From the NCBI GenBank assembly GCA_000435615.1, contig FR882009.1, forward strand, positions 24,332-48,823: 24,492 bases of DNA, written 5' to 3'. This stretch comes from Firmicutes bacterium CAG:238 (GTDB lineage: Bacteria; Bacillota; Clostridia; Peptostreptococcales; Anaerovoracaceae). Below, one piece after another: positions 7,350 through 15,798 of this stretch (position 1 is the first letter of the stretch; each line of letters opens with the position of its first letter). The notes beneath the pieces are model-generated. The model ran no database searches. It saw only the letters and a list, made by a program, of their open reading frames with translations, and was not told the origin of the DNA. Both the position numbers and the translations under genes were made by a program.

Positions 7350-7973
7350 ATGGAAATCGAGTTAAAATATCTTTTTGAAGATGAATCTTCAAAAGACGCG
7401 ATTTTTAATGACAAATACATTCAGAAAATCATGGATGAAGGCTCTGAAGCGGTTACGCCTATGCACGCAATCTACATGGATACGGTAGACGGAGCACTGA
7501 GAAAGAAAGGAATGGCATTTCGCGTTAGGTTTGAATATTCCAAATATGTTGCGACCTTGAAATGGGGCGGAAGTGCAGAGGAAGGTCTTCATGTGCGCGG
7601 CGAGCTGAACGTTGCGGTGGAGGAGGATTTTTTGAAGAATCCTACGCTTGATGTGTTCAAAGGAAGCGAAATTTATGACGAAATCACCGAGACCGTCGGG
7701 AATTCCGAGCTCGTCCCGGTAATGGAGATGAATTATGTTCGCAGAGAGGTCCGGGTGGATACGGGGGTGTCCATAAGCGTTCTCTCGGTGGATGAAGGCG
7801 AAATCAAAACGCTCAACGGTGATGTTCCGATTTTGGAGCTGGAAATTGAGCTTTATGCGGGAGATAAGGAAGATATGATTGCTCTTGGACGAAAATTAGA
7901 GGAAAAATATCATCTAAAAAGAGGAAACCGCAGCAAATTTCAGTGCGGTTTGGAACTTTTAGGCTTTGTATAA
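7350..7973 (+). CDS. CYTH domain protein (triphosphate tunnel metalloenzyme fold)
   Basis: This 207-residue cytosolic protein opens with MEIELKY, the ExExK motif that defines CYTH / triphosphate tunnel metalloenzymes. The other expected tunnel strands can be seen: RVRFEYSKYVATLKWGG (basic strands), ELEIELYAGD (acidic metal-binding strand) and GNRSKFQCGLELL near the C-terminus. Family members hydrolyse triphosphate compounds (inorganic tripolyphosphate, thiamine triphosphate) or act as class IV adenylate cyclases. The sequence alone does not decide which. AGGAGG at 7339-7344 sets ATG 7350, 35 bases after dapB, so the two may be cotranscribed. The stop codon lies inside the loop and arm of a terminator hairpin. 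Confidence 0.85.
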   Translation: MEIELKYLFEDESSKDAIFNDKYIQKIMDEGSEAVTPMHAIYMDTVDGALRKKGMAFRVRFEYSKYVATLKWGGSAEEGLHVRGELNVAVEEDFLKNPTLDVFKGSEIYDEITETVGNSELVPVMEMNYVRREVRVDTGVSISVLSVDEGEIKTLNGDVPILELEIELYAGDKEDMIALGRKLEEKYHLKRGNRSKFQCGLELLGFV

Positions 7974-7990
7974 AGCCTTTTTTCTTTTTT
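7961..7990 (+). terminator. Intrinsic terminator overlapping the CYTH gene stop
   Basis: AGGCTTT (7961-7967) pairs with AAAGCCT (7972-7978) across a GTAT loop, followed by a nearly pure T tract to 7990. The TAA stop (7971-7973) is within the hairpin. It separates the dapB/CYTH transcript from the tig promoter. Confidence 0.85.
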
Positions 7991-8024
7991 GCAAGCAAAT
8001 TTTTATGAAAAACATGATAATTTC

Positions 8025-8053
8025 TTTACTTTAGGGGTAATAAGAGTTATAAT
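8025..8053 (+). promoter_or_regulatory. Sigma-A-type promoter for tig and the downstream operon
   Basis: TTTACT (8025-8030) and a perfect TATAAT (8048-8053) are separated by exactly 17 bases. The promoter lies downstream of a terminator and about 48 bases before the trigger factor start codon in an AT-rich gap. This is the best promoter match seen in the first 20 kb. Confidence 0.7.
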
Positions 8054-8100
8054 AGTTAGGATTATCAGAGGTTTTAATACATTTAGGAGGATATATTTTA

Positions 8101-9384
8101 ATGAAAGCAACATTTATTTCAAGAGATAAGAACACAGTTAAGTTTACAATGGAATTCACAGCTGAGGAATTCGAACAGGCTCAGATTAAGGCTTACCAGG
8201 AAGCAAAGAACCAGTTTGAAATCCCGGGATTCAGAAAAGGCAAGGCTCCGAGAAGCATTATCGAAAAGCACTACGGTGAAGGCGTTTTCTTCGAAGACGC
8301 AATCGACGCACTGTTCAGACAGTTCTACGGCAATGCGCTGGCTGACCTTGACCTTGAAGTCATTGACAGCCCTGCAGCTGAATTCAGCAAAATCGCCAAG
8401 GGCGAAGGATTTACCGTTACAATCACGGTAGAATGCTTCCCTATCGTAGAAGTGAAGGACTACAAGGGCGTAGAAGTTGAAAAGGTTGTTCAGGAAGTTA
8501 AGGATGAAGACGTTGAAAACGAACTTAAGGCTGTGCAGAAGAGAAACGCAAGAATGATTCTGGTTGAAAGACCGGCGAAGGAAGGCGATACAGTTCTGTT
8601 TGACTATGCAGGCTTCGTAGGCGACGAACAGTTCGAAGGCGGCACTGCAGAGAGACAGGAACTCGTTTTAGGCTCCGGCATGTTCATTCCGGGATTTGAA
8701 GAACAACTCATCGGCACAACTCCGGGCGAAAAGGTAGATGTAAAAGTTACCTTCCCTGAAGAATACCATGCAGAAGAGCTTGCAGGCAAGGAAGCGGTAT
8801 TCCACTGCCTTGTTCACGAAATCAAGGAAGAGCAGCTCCCTGAACTTGACGACGAATTTGCAAAAGATGTCAGCGAATATGACACTTTGGAAGAATTAAA
8901 AAATGCCAACAGGGAAAGACTAGAAGCATATGCCAAGACTTCCGCAGAAAACCAGATGAAGGATGCAGCAATCTTAAAGGTTGTTGAAGCAAACGACGTT
9001 GAAATTCCGAGAGCAATGGTTGAAGACGAAATCGACCGCATGATCGGAGAACTCAACCAGCAGCTCAGATATCAGGGCATTACAATCGATAAATATCTTG
9101 AATTCACAGGCAAGAGCATGGCTGACTTCAGAGAAGAAGTCAGACCGGAAGCAGAAAAGGCTGTTAAGACAAGAATCATCCTTATGGGAATCGTAGAAGC
9201 GGAGAAGATTGAAGTTTCCGCAGAGGAAATGGAAAAAGAACTTGAACTTATGGCAGCTCAGTATCAGATGACTGCTGACAAGATCAAGGAAATGATCGGT
9301 GTTGAAAACCTTACATTCCTGCAGAAAGACTTACAGGTAAGAAAGGCAATCGACTTCATCTACGACAACGCGAAGATTAAATAA
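8101..9384 (+). CDS. tig: Trigger factor, ribosome-associated chaperone and prolyl isomerase
   Basis: Trigger factor binds beside the ribosomal exit tunnel and shields nascent chains. The protein is 427 residues, the normal length. The N-terminal ribosome-binding domain contains the docking signature GFRKGKAPRSIIEKHYG (about 44-60). A central FKBP-like prolyl isomerase domain (about 160-245) is recognised by GDTVLFDYAGFVGDEQFEGG and GSGMFIPGFEEQLIG. The rest is the helical substrate-binding C-terminal domain, rich in Glu and Lys. AGGAGG at 8085-8090 sets ATG 8101. It is the first gene after a strong promoter and sits directly upstream of clpP and clpX, the standard arrangement in many bacteria. 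Confidence 0.97.
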   Translation: MKATFISRDKNTVKFTMEFTAEEFEQAQIKAYQEAKNQFEIPGFRKGKAPRSIIEKHYGEGVFFEDAIDALFRQFYGNALADLDLEVIDSPAAEFSKIAKGEGFTVTITVECFPIVEVKDYKGVEVEKVVQEVKDEDVENELKAVQKRNARMILVERPAKEGDTVLFDYAGFVGDEQFEGGTAERQELVLGSGMFIPGFEEQLIGTTPGEKVDVKVTFPEEYHAEELAGKEAVFHCLVHEIKEEQLPELDDEFAKDVSEYDTLEELKNANRERLEAYAKTSAENQMKDAAILKVVEANDVEIPRAMVEDEIDRMIGELNQQLRYQGITIDKYLEFTGKSMADFREEVRPEAEKAVKTRIILMGIVEAEKIEVSAEEMEKELELMAAQYQMTADKIKEMIGVENLTFLQKDLQVRKAIDFIYDNAKIK

Positions 9385-9416
9385 TTCATATTTCAGAGAT
9401 AGAAAGGGGTATAAAG

Positions 9417-9998
9417 ATGGCTTTGGTACCATATGTAATTGAACAGACAAGCAGAGGGGAAAGATCTTATGATATTTATTCCAGACTGTTAAAGGACCGG
9501 ATTATTTTCATAGGAGAGCAGATTGACGAGCATATCGCCAGTCTTGTAGTCGCGCAATTACTGTTTTTGGAGGCTGAAGACCCGGAAAAGGATATCTGTA
9601 TATACATCAACAGCCCGGGCGGTTCGGTTACTGCCGGAATGGCGATTTACGATACGATGCAGTATATTAAACCTGATGTTTCGACGATATGCGTGGGAAT
9701 GGCTGCCAGCATGGGGGCCTTCCTGCTTTCGTCCGGAACGAAGGGAAAGCGTTATGCGCTTCCGAATGCCGAAATTATGATTCATCAGCCGCTCGGCGGA
9801 GTGAACGGTCAGGCAGAAGACATCAAAATACATGCGGAACGGATTTTGAAAACCCGCGAAAAGCTTAATCGCATTTTGGCATCAAATACGGGTCAGCCGC
9901 TTGACAAGATCGAACATGATACGGACAGAGATAATTTCATGGGGGCAGAAGAAGCTTGTCAATACGGACTTGTTGACAAGGTAATTGAATCCAGATAA
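9417..9998 (+). CDS. clpP: ATP-dependent Clp protease proteolytic subunit
   Basis: ClpP forms the tetradecameric serine protease barrel that degrades substrates unfolded by ClpX or other Clp ATPases. The 193-residue protein contains the catalytic triad in expected contexts: Ser98 in GMAASMGAFLLSSG, His123 in MIHQPLGG, and Asp172 in HDTDRDNF. The N-terminal residues LVPYVIEQTSRGERSYDI are typical of the processed, active form. AAAGGGG lies about eight bases before ATG 9417. It follows tig by 32 bases and precedes clpX by 13, so coexpression with its ATPase partner is expected. Confidence 0.97.
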   Translation: MALVPYVIEQTSRGERSYDIYSRLLKDRIIFIGEQIDEHIASLVVAQLLFLEAEDPEKDICIYINSPGGSVTAGMAIYDTMQYIKPDVSTICVGMAASMGAFLLSSGTKGKRYALPNAEIMIHQPLGGVNGQAEDIKIHAERILKTREKLNRILASNTGQPLDKIEHDTDRDNFMGAEEACQYGLVDKVIESR

Positions 9999-10011
9999 CA
10001 GGGGGAAGACA

Positions 10012-11271
10012 ATGAGTAAATATGATGATGGAAAACAGCTGAGATGCTCGTTCTGCGGCAAACCGCAGAATCAGGTGAGCCGCCTGGTTGCGGGCCCGGG
10101 TGTTTATATATGCGACGAGTGCGTCAATGTATGCCTTGATATTCTCAAGCAGAATTATGACGAACCCGGACAGAAAGCACAGCAAAGTGCATACAAACTT
10201 CCGAAACCAAAAGAAATCACGGAAATACTTTCGGAATATGTTATCGAACAGGATGAAGCAAAGAAGGCTCTTGCGGTTGCGGTTTATAACCACTATAAGA
10301 GAATTACAAGTGCAAACACGGATGAAGACGGCGTGGAACTTCAGAAGAGCAATATCGTTATGATCGGGCCCACCGGTTCCGGAAAAACATTGCTTGCACA
10401 GACACTTGCAAAGATTCTCGATGTACCGTTTGCGATTGCGGACGCTACTGCGCTTACGGAAGCCGGTTATGTCGGCGAGGACGTTGAAAACATCCTGCTC
10501 AAGCTGCTTCAAGCAGCGGATTGGAACATGGAAAAGGCTCAGAAGGGCATTATCTATGTAGACGAAATCGACAAAATTTCAAGACGTTCGGACAATCCTT
10601 CGATTACGCGCGATGTCAGCGGTGAGGGAGTACAGCAGGCACTGCTGAAAATTCTCGAAGGCACGGTTGCAAATGTTCCGCCGCAGGGTGGGCGTAAGCA
10701 TCCGCATCAGGAATTTCTGCAGTTTGACACCACGAATGTCTTGTTCATATGCGGAGGTGCCTTCGACGGACTTGAGAAGATCATCCAGAGGAGAATGGGA
10801 GAGAAGGTAATCGGCTTTAACTCCGAAATCATGCTCGAAAAGCCGGAAGAGGCAAAGATCCTTTCGCAAGTGAGACCGGAGGATCTGCTTAAATTTGGCT
10901 TGATTCCAGAATTCATCGGCAGACTTCCTGTCATGGTTACGCTCGACGAACTTTCGGAGGATGCACTCGTACGCATCATTACGGAGCCGAAGAACGCCCT
11001 GCTGAAGCAGTACAAGAAACTGTTTAAAATCGACGGCGTGGAACTTGAAATCAAGGAAGATGCAATCCGTGCGGTGGCACAGAAGGCTCTTGAGAGAAAG
11101 ACAGGTGCAAGAGGTCTTCGAAGCATTTTGGAAGGTGTAATGACAGATATCATGTACGAAATTCCGTCGCGTGATGACGTAACAAAATGCATTATTACCA
11201 AAGAGACAATCACAGAAGGCGCACGACCTATTTTGGAAACGGGAAAAAAAGAAGAAGTTGAAGCTTCATAA
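10012..11271 (+). CDS. clpX: ATP-dependent Clp protease ATP-binding subunit ClpX
   Basis: ClpX is the AAA+ unfoldase that selects substrates and feeds them into ClpP. The 419-residue protein has the N-terminal zinc-binding domain (Cys12, Cys15, Cys34 and Cys37 in CSFCGK and CDECV). Walker A is GPTGSGKT (about 119-126) and Walker B IIYVDEIDK (about 180-188). The ClpP-docking loop is present as IGF in KVIGFNSE, so it should engage the adjacent ClpP. Sensor and lid motifs including GLIPEFIGRLPV and KTGARGLRSILE are intact. I chose ATG 10012, preceded by GGGGGAAG, rather than the in-frame ATG at 9985 inside clpP, because family members begin just before the zinc domain. Confidence 0.97.
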   Translation: MSKYDDGKQLRCSFCGKPQNQVSRLVAGPGVYICDECVNVCLDILKQNYDEPGQKAQQSAYKLPKPKEITEILSEYVIEQDEAKKALAVAVYNHYKRITSANTDEDGVELQKSNIVMIGPTGSGKTLLAQTLAKILDVPFAIADATALTEAGYVGEDVENILLKLLQAADWNMEKAQKGIIYVDEIDKISRRSDNPSITRDVSGEGVQQALLKILEGTVANVPPQGGRKHPHQEFLQFDTTNVLFICGGAFDGLEKIIQRRMGEKVIGFNSEIMLEKPEEAKILSQVRPEDLLKFGLIPEFIGRLPVMVTLDELSEDALVRIITEPKNALLKQYKKLFKIDGVELEIKEDAIRAVAQKALERKTGARGLRSILEGVMTDIMYEIPSRDDVTKCIITKETITEGARPILETGKKEEVEAS

Positions 11272-11285
11272 AATAGAAAAAAGAT

Positions 11286-11308
11286 AGGCGGCTCCGGTCG
11301 CCTGTTTT
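11286..11308 (+). terminator. Weak hairpin with short T run between clpX and lon
   Basis: AGGCGGC (11286-11292) pairs with GGTCGCCT-type bases (11297-11303) across a TCCG loop, including one G-U pair, and GTTTTG follows. The seven-pair stem and short T run suggest at most partial termination, reducing lon transcription relative to clpPX. Confidence 0.4.
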
Positions 11309-11323
11309 GTATGGAGGAGAGTT

Positions 11324-13639
11324 ATGACAGAAAGAATTACAATGCCATGTGTTCCGCTTCGCGGACTGTCGGTTTTCCCGAGAACGATTCTTCATTTTGA
11401 CATCGGAAGGGAGAAATCCGTCAGAGCGCTGGAAACAGCAATGGCTACAGATAAAATGTTATTTTTGACATCGCAGAAGGACGAGAACATCCTGCTGCCG
11501 ACATCGGACGATTATTATCACATCGGTACGGTTGTAAGAGTAAAGCAGATGCTCAAGGTTCAAGGCGATGCGGTTCGCGTGCTGGTAGAGGGACAGTATC
11601 GCGCAAAACTTGAAAATATCGTCAGTGATGATCCGTATATTTTCTGCGAGATAACGGAAGCGGAAATTATTCCCGCAGACCCGGCAGAACCGGAAGTACA
11701 GGCAATGATGCGTTCCGTTTTGGACGCATTCGATGAATATATATCGCTTCAGCCGAATGTAAAGGACGAAGTTTATGACCTTATCAGTTCGATTGAAGAG
11801 CCGGATATCTTTGCGGATACCCTGGCAATGCAGCTTGACGTTAAGCTCAGCCTCAAGCAGGAGGTACTTGAAGCACTTGATGTCAAAGAAAGACTGCAGA
11901 TTTTAAACAGAATCATACTGGAAGAAAATCAAATTTTGAATCTCGAAAGAGACATCAGCGAGAAAGTGCAGGAAAGCGTAAAGCAGAATCAGAAGGAATA
12001 CATCCTGCGCGAGCAGATGAAGGCAATTCAGGACGAGCTCGGATACGGCGAGGAAGCGGCGAGCGAGGCGGCAAGATGGACCGAAGAACTGGAAGCACTG
12101 GGTCTTGATGAAAAAATAACCGACAAGGTAAAGAAAGAGATAAACAAATTCACCAAAATGGTACCTTCTTCGGCAGACAGTGCTGTAATAAGAAACTATG
12201 TGGAGACAATCCTGGGGCTTCCTTGGAAAAAATCCCAGAAGACCAATTCCGATCTGAAGAAGGCGGAAAAGATCCTCAACGAAGATCACTACGGACTGGA
12301 AAAGGTTAAGGAAAGAATCCTCGAATATCTTGCGGTTGTACATCTCAACAAAGCAATCAAAGGTCCGATCATCTGCCTTGTGGGACCTCCGGGAGTCGGC
12401 AAAACTTCCATTGCACGCTCCATCGCAAGGGCAACCGGCAGAGACTTTGTCAGAATGTCGCTCGGCGGCGTCCGCGACGAAGCAGAAATCAGAGGACACA
12501 GAAGAACATACATAGGGGCGATACCGGGAAGAATCATCACCTCAATCAAGGATGCCGGCACAAACAATCCGGTCTTCCTGTTTGATGAAGTTGACAAAAT
12601 CGGCGCCGATTTCAAAGGTGACCCGGCATCGGCGCTGCTCGAAGTGCTTGATCCCGAACAAAACAAGGAATTTACGGATCACTTCCTCGATGTTCCGTTT
12701 GATTTGTCTAAGGTTATGTTCATAACGACGGCAAACAGCATCGAAACGATTCCGCGTCCGCTTCTGGACAGAATGGAAGTCATCGAAGTTTCGGGATACA
12801 CCGAAGAAGAAAAGGTTAAGATTGCACAGCAGTACCTGATTCCGAAGCAGATTAAAGCGCACGGTTTGAAACCGAAGAATTTCTCCATCAGCGAGAAAAC
12901 GCTTCGCGATCTGATTAATTACTACACGAGAGAATCGGGCGTAAGAAATCTCGAGAGGGAAATCGGAAGCCTTTGCAGAAAGGTTGCACGCAAGATTGTG
13001 AGCAAGAAAGGAACCGCCTTCAAGATTACACCTGCGGGACTTGAAAAGTATCTCGGCAAGAAACGCTTCCGCTACGACCTGGTTGAAGGCGAAAGCGAAG
13101 TCGGAGTAACCACCGGAATGGCGTGGACACAGGTTGGCGGCGATACGCTTTTTATCGAAACGGCACTTGTTCCGGGGAAAGGCAAAGTACAGCTTACCGG
13201 ACAGCTCGGAGATGTAATGCAGGAGTCCGCACAGGCGGCGATTACCTACATACGCTCTATCGCTTCAAAATACGGAATCGAAGATTTTTATGAGAAATAC
13301 GATTTACACATACACGTTCCGGAAGGAGCGGTTCCGAAGGACGGTCCTTCGGCAGGCGTTACGATGTTTACATCCGTGATGTCGGCACTTACCGGAAATC
13401 CGGTAAAGAAGGATGTCGCAATGACCGGTGAAATAACTTTGCGGGGCAAGATTCTCCCTGTCGGAGGAATCAAAGAAAAAATTCTTGCAGCTCACAGAGC
13501 GGGCATCAAGACGATTCTGCTCCCTGCGGAAAACGAACCGGATATCGATGATATTCCTCAGAGCGTAAGAAAAGAGCTTCATTTCGTGCTCCTCAAAAAT
13601 GCTGAGGAAGCATTGAAATATGCTATGGAAAAATGTTAG
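11324..13639 (+). CDS. lon: ATP-dependent protease Lon (LonA type)
   Basis: Lon unfolds and degrades damaged or regulatory proteins in one polypeptide. The 771-residue chain has the N-terminal substrate-recognition LON domain (about 7-200), a coiled-coil region, and an AAA+ module. That module has Walker A GPPGVGKTS (about 354-362) and Walker B PVFLFDEVDKIG. The C-terminal protease domain follows, with the catalytic Ser near residue 676 in KDGPSAGVTM and the catalytic Lys in GGIKEKILAAHRAG. Lacking a transmembrane insertion, it is the soluble bacterial LonA form, not LonB. GGAGGAGA precedes ATG 11324. The gene follows clpX by 52 bases, which include a weak hairpin, and engB follows after 10 bases, as in Bacillus and many Clostridia. 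Confidence 0.97.
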   Translation: MTERITMPCVPLRGLSVFPRTILHFDIGREKSVRALETAMATDKMLFLTSQKDENILLPTSDDYYHIGTVVRVKQMLKVQGDAVRVLVEGQYRAKLENIVSDDPYIFCEITEAEIIPADPAEPEVQAMMRSVLDAFDEYISLQPNVKDEVYDLISSIEEPDIFADTLAMQLDVKLSLKQEVLEALDVKERLQILNRIILEENQILNLERDISEKVQESVKQNQKEYILREQMKAIQDELGYGEEAASEAARWTEELEALGLDEKITDKVKKEINKFTKMVPSSADSAVIRNYVETILGLPWKKSQKTNSDLKKAEKILNEDHYGLEKVKERILEYLAVVHLNKAIKGPIICLVGPPGVGKTSIARSIARATGRDFVRMSLGGVRDEAEIRGHRRTYIGAIPGRIITSIKDAGTNNPVFLFDEVDKIGADFKGDPASALLEVLDPEQNKEFTDHFLDVPFDLSKVMFITTANSIETIPRPLLDRMEVIEVSGYTEEEKVKIAQQYLIPKQIKAHGLKPKNFSISEKTLRDLINYYTRESGVRNLEREIGSLCRKVARKIVSKKGTAFKITPAGLEKYLGKKRFRYDLVEGESEVGVTTGMAWTQVGGDTLFIETALVPGKGKVQLTGQLGDVMQESAQAAITYIRSIASKYGIEDFYEKYDLHIHVPEGAVPKDGPSAGVTMFTSVMSALTGNPVKKDVAMTGEITLRGKILPVGGIKEKILAAHRAGIKTILLPAENEPDIDDIPQSVRKELHFVLLKNAEEALKYAMEKC

Positions 13640-13649
13640 GAAATGTAGT

Positions 13650-14237
13650 ATGATTATTAAGAAGGCAGAATTGGAAACCGTGGCTGTCAAGAGAAGCCAA
13701 TATCCCGAAGATAATGTGCCGGAGATTGCTTTTGCGGGAAGATCGAATGTGGGCAAATCGTCCCTTCTGAATCTCCTTACAAACAGGAAGAGCCTTGCAC
13801 GCGTGTCGGGAGCACCCGGAAAAACAAGGACAATCAACTTTTATCGTATCAATGACGAATTCAGAATCGTAGACCTTCCGGGATACGGTTATGCGAAGAT
13901 TTCAAAGAGCATATACGAGAACTGGGGAGATATGATGGAAGAGTATTTCCAAAACAGGCAGGGCCTCAAGAAGGTCGTGCAGCTTGTTGACATCCGACAT
14001 GCGCCGTCAGCACAGGATGTCCAGATGTACGAATATCTCAGGCATTACGGGCTGGACGGTCTGGTGGTGGCAACTAAGGCAGATAAGGTTTCCAGAAATG
14101 AGATGCAAAAATGCATGAAGACCATCCGGCAGACGCTGAAACTCGGTCCGGATGATTTGGTTATTCCTGTGAGTGCCCTGAAACGGCAGGGCCACGACAA
14201 TCTTTTGGCTGAGATTGAGAAACTATTGGAGGGATAG
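13650..14237 (+). CDS. engB: Ribosome biogenesis GTP-binding protein EngB/YsxC
   Basis: EngB (YsxC/YihA) is a small GTPase needed for assembly of the large ribosomal subunit. The 195-residue protein shows G1 GRSNVGKSS (30-38), the switch I region ending in KTRTINFY, G3 DLPGYGYAK, G4 TKADK and a G5-like VSALK. ATG 13650 matches the usual MIIKKAELE-type start. An in-frame ATG at 13620 would overlap the lon end by 20 bases and add ten residues not typical of the family. The gene is ten bases after lon, and its TAG is immediately followed by the ATG of the DUF1232 gene. Confidence 0.96.
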   Translation: MIIKKAELETVAVKRSQYPEDNVPEIAFAGRSNVGKSSLLNLLTNRKSLARVSGAPGKTRTINFYRINDEFRIVDLPGYGYAKISKSIYENWGDMMEEYFQNRQGLKKVVQLVDIRHAPSAQDVQMYEYLRHYGLDGLVVATKADKVSRNEMQKCMKTIRQTLKLGPDDLVIPVSALKRQGHDNLLAEIEKLLEG

Positions 14238-14582
14238 ATGCAGTTTTTCAGTTGGACATTTATCAAAGGCAGGCTCAAAGCGATTGTAAGCATGATGAAG
14301 GACAAGACGGTTCCCACAAGGAAGAAGGCGCTTGTCATCTTCGGGCTTATTTACCTTGTTCTGCCTGTGGATTTGATTCCGCCCGTCCTGTTTCCGTTTG
14401 GATTTCTGGATGATCTGGTTCTTTGGATTTGGATTATCTGGCATCTTAAGGATACATTGGATCAGTATTGGCTGGGAGAAAAAACCGTTGATTATTCCAA
14501 AGATTTTAAACACAAAAATATAATTGAGGGCGTAGATTACACCGTAGAACACGACGGAAAGGACGAAAAAGATGCAGAATAA
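14238..14582 (+). CDS. DUF1232 (YkvA-like) membrane protein
   Basis: This 114-residue protein has the DUF1232 core KALVIFGLIYLVLPVDLIPP followed by FGFLDDLVLWIWIIWHLKD. Two hydrophobic stretches are separated by the conserved Pro-Val-Asp-Leu-Ile-Pro turn and the Leu-Asp-Asp motif. Members such as YkvA are small membrane-associated proteins with no established activity. The start codon abuts the engB stop (TAGATG), and the last 11 bases overlap hpt, so translation is probably coupled to both neighbours. The C-terminal tail is charged and probably cytosolic. I can assign no function beyond the family. Confidence 0.85.
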   Translation: MQFFSWTFIKGRLKAIVSMMKDKTVPTRKKALVIFGLIYLVLPVDLIPPVLFPFGFLDDLVLWIWIIWHLKDTLDQYWLGEKTVDYSKDFKHKNIIEGVDYTVEHDGKDEKDAE

Positions 14583-15099
14583 CGCAGTAGGAAAAATTTT
14601 ATTTACCAGAGAGCAGATTGAACAGAGAGCACATGAGATCGGACAGCAGATCAGCCGCGACTATGAAGGTGAAGAGATTTATCTCGTCGGAACACTCAGA
14701 GGTGCCGTTATGTGGATGGCAGACATGATGAAAAACATCATAAACGACACCGAAATCGACTTCATTGTGGCTTCAAGCTATGGTTCGGGAACGAGCACCT
14801 CAGGTGTTGTAAAGATTAAGAAGGATCTCGACGGAGATATTTACGGCAAGAACGTTATCATCGTTGAAGACATCGTAGATACCGGAACAACGCTCAAACA
14901 TCTCAAGGCACATTTGGCCGACAGAAATCCAAAGAGCATCAAAATCTGCACGCTTCTTGACAAACCTTCAAGAAGACTTGTTGAAATGGAAGCGGATTAT
15001 GTGGGCTTTTCCATCGACAATCTTTTCGTAATCGGCTATGGGCTTGACTACGACCAGAAATACAGAAACCTGCCGTACATCAGCTATTTGGAAGGCTAG
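14572..15099 (+). CDS. hpt: Hypoxanthine-guanine phosphoribosyltransferase
   Basis: Hpt salvages hypoxanthine and guanine to IMP and GMP using phosphoribosyl pyrophosphate. The 175-residue enzyme has the PRPP-binding loop VIIVEDIVDTGTTL (about 96-109). It has the conserved LVGTLRGAVMWMADM segment near residue 38, the flexible loop region SSYGSGTSTSG, and the purine-contact region YVGFSIDNLFVIGYGLDY near the C-terminus. The ATG at 14572 overlaps the DUF1232 gene end. In many Bacillota hpt lies next to tilS and ftsH; here it instead ends the tig-clp-lon-engB run. A small inverted repeat (ATGCG at 15100, CGCAT at 15112) follows the stop, but it is too weak to call a terminator. Confidence 0.96.
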   Translation: MQNNAVGKILFTREQIEQRAHEIGQQISRDYEGEEIYLVGTLRGAVMWMADMMKNIINDTEIDFIVASSYGSGTSTSGVVKIKKDLDGDIYGKNVIIVEDIVDTGTTLKHLKAHLADRNPKSIKICTLLDKPSRRLVEMEADYVGFSIDNLFVIGYGLDYDQKYRNLPYISYLEG

Positions 15100-15157
15100 A
15101 TGCGATACGGACGCATAAACAAGTTTAATATTTTTTAATGTAAAGGAGATACATAAA

Positions 15158-15730
15158 ATGGCATACGAAGTAAAAATCGGATTATCAAACAAGCACCTTC
15201 ATTTAAGCAAGGAACACATCGAAATTTTGTTTGGAAAAGGACATGAACTTACACCTACCAAACCGCTCGTTCAGCCGGGTCAGTTTGCATGTGAAGAAAA
15301 AGTTGACATCGTAGGACCGAAGAACACACTCAAGGGCATCAGAGTACTTGGACCTGCAAGACCGGAAACACAGGTTGAACTTGCTATGACAGACGCAAGA
15401 ACAATTGGAATCAAGGCTCCGGTAAGAGAATCCGGCAAGCTTGAAGGAACTCCGGGCTGCAAGATTGTAGGACCTTGCGGAGAAATCGAAATCGACCACG
15501 GCGTAATCGTGGCATTAAGACACGTTCACTTAAACGACGAACAGGCTGCTGAAGCAGGCGTGAAAGACGGTGAATTCGTAAGCATTAAGATTGAAGGCGA
15601 AAGAGGCCTCATCTTTGAAAACGTTCTCGTAAGAGCAGGTGCAAAGCACGAAAGAGAAGTACATCTTGACACAGATGAAGGAAATGCAGCAGGATGCGGT
15701 CCTGATGCAGTATGCACAATTATTAAATAG
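15158..15730 (+). CDS. pduL: PduL-family phosphate propanoyltransferase / phosphotransacetylase
   Basis: PduL enzymes interconvert acyl-CoA and acyl phosphate and are unrelated in fold to the common Pta. The 190-residue protein shows the paired His motifs of the family: GLSNKHLHLS near residues 8-17 and VALRHVHLND about 117-126. It also has VGPKNTLKGIRVLGPARPETQVE and the C-terminal HLDTDEGNAAG. It begins directly with the catalytic domain, without the N-terminal helix that targets PduL into microcompartments, and no shell genes are nearby. It probably serves energy metabolism, making acetyl phosphate for ATP by acetate kinase, which is not in this window. AAGGAG precedes ATG 15158. Codon choice looks strongly biased (AAC, GAA, GGA), suggesting high expression. 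Confidence 0.92.
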   Translation: MAYEVKIGLSNKHLHLSKEHIEILFGKGHELTPTKPLVQPGQFACEEKVDIVGPKNTLKGIRVLGPARPETQVELAMTDARTIGIKAPVRESGKLEGTPGCKIVGPCGEIEIDHGVIVALRHVHLNDEQAAEAGVKDGEFVSIKIEGERGLIFENVLVRAGAKHEREVHLDTDEGNAAGCGPDAVCTIIK

Positions 15731-15739
15731 TTTTGTTGT

Positions 15740-15781
15740 GGGGTAAAGGCTGTGCAAAAGCAGCTCTTACCCCGACTTTTT
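15740..15781 (+). terminator. Intrinsic terminator after pduL
   Basis: GGGGTAA (15740-15746) pairs with TTACCCC (15767-15773). An inner stem (GCTG-type bases at 15749-15752 with CAGC at 15761-15764) closes an A-rich loop. The run GACTTTTTA follows. It is ten bases past the pduL stop and should end that transcript. Confidence 0.85.
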
Positions 15782-15798
15782 AGCTGAGGAGAACTTTG

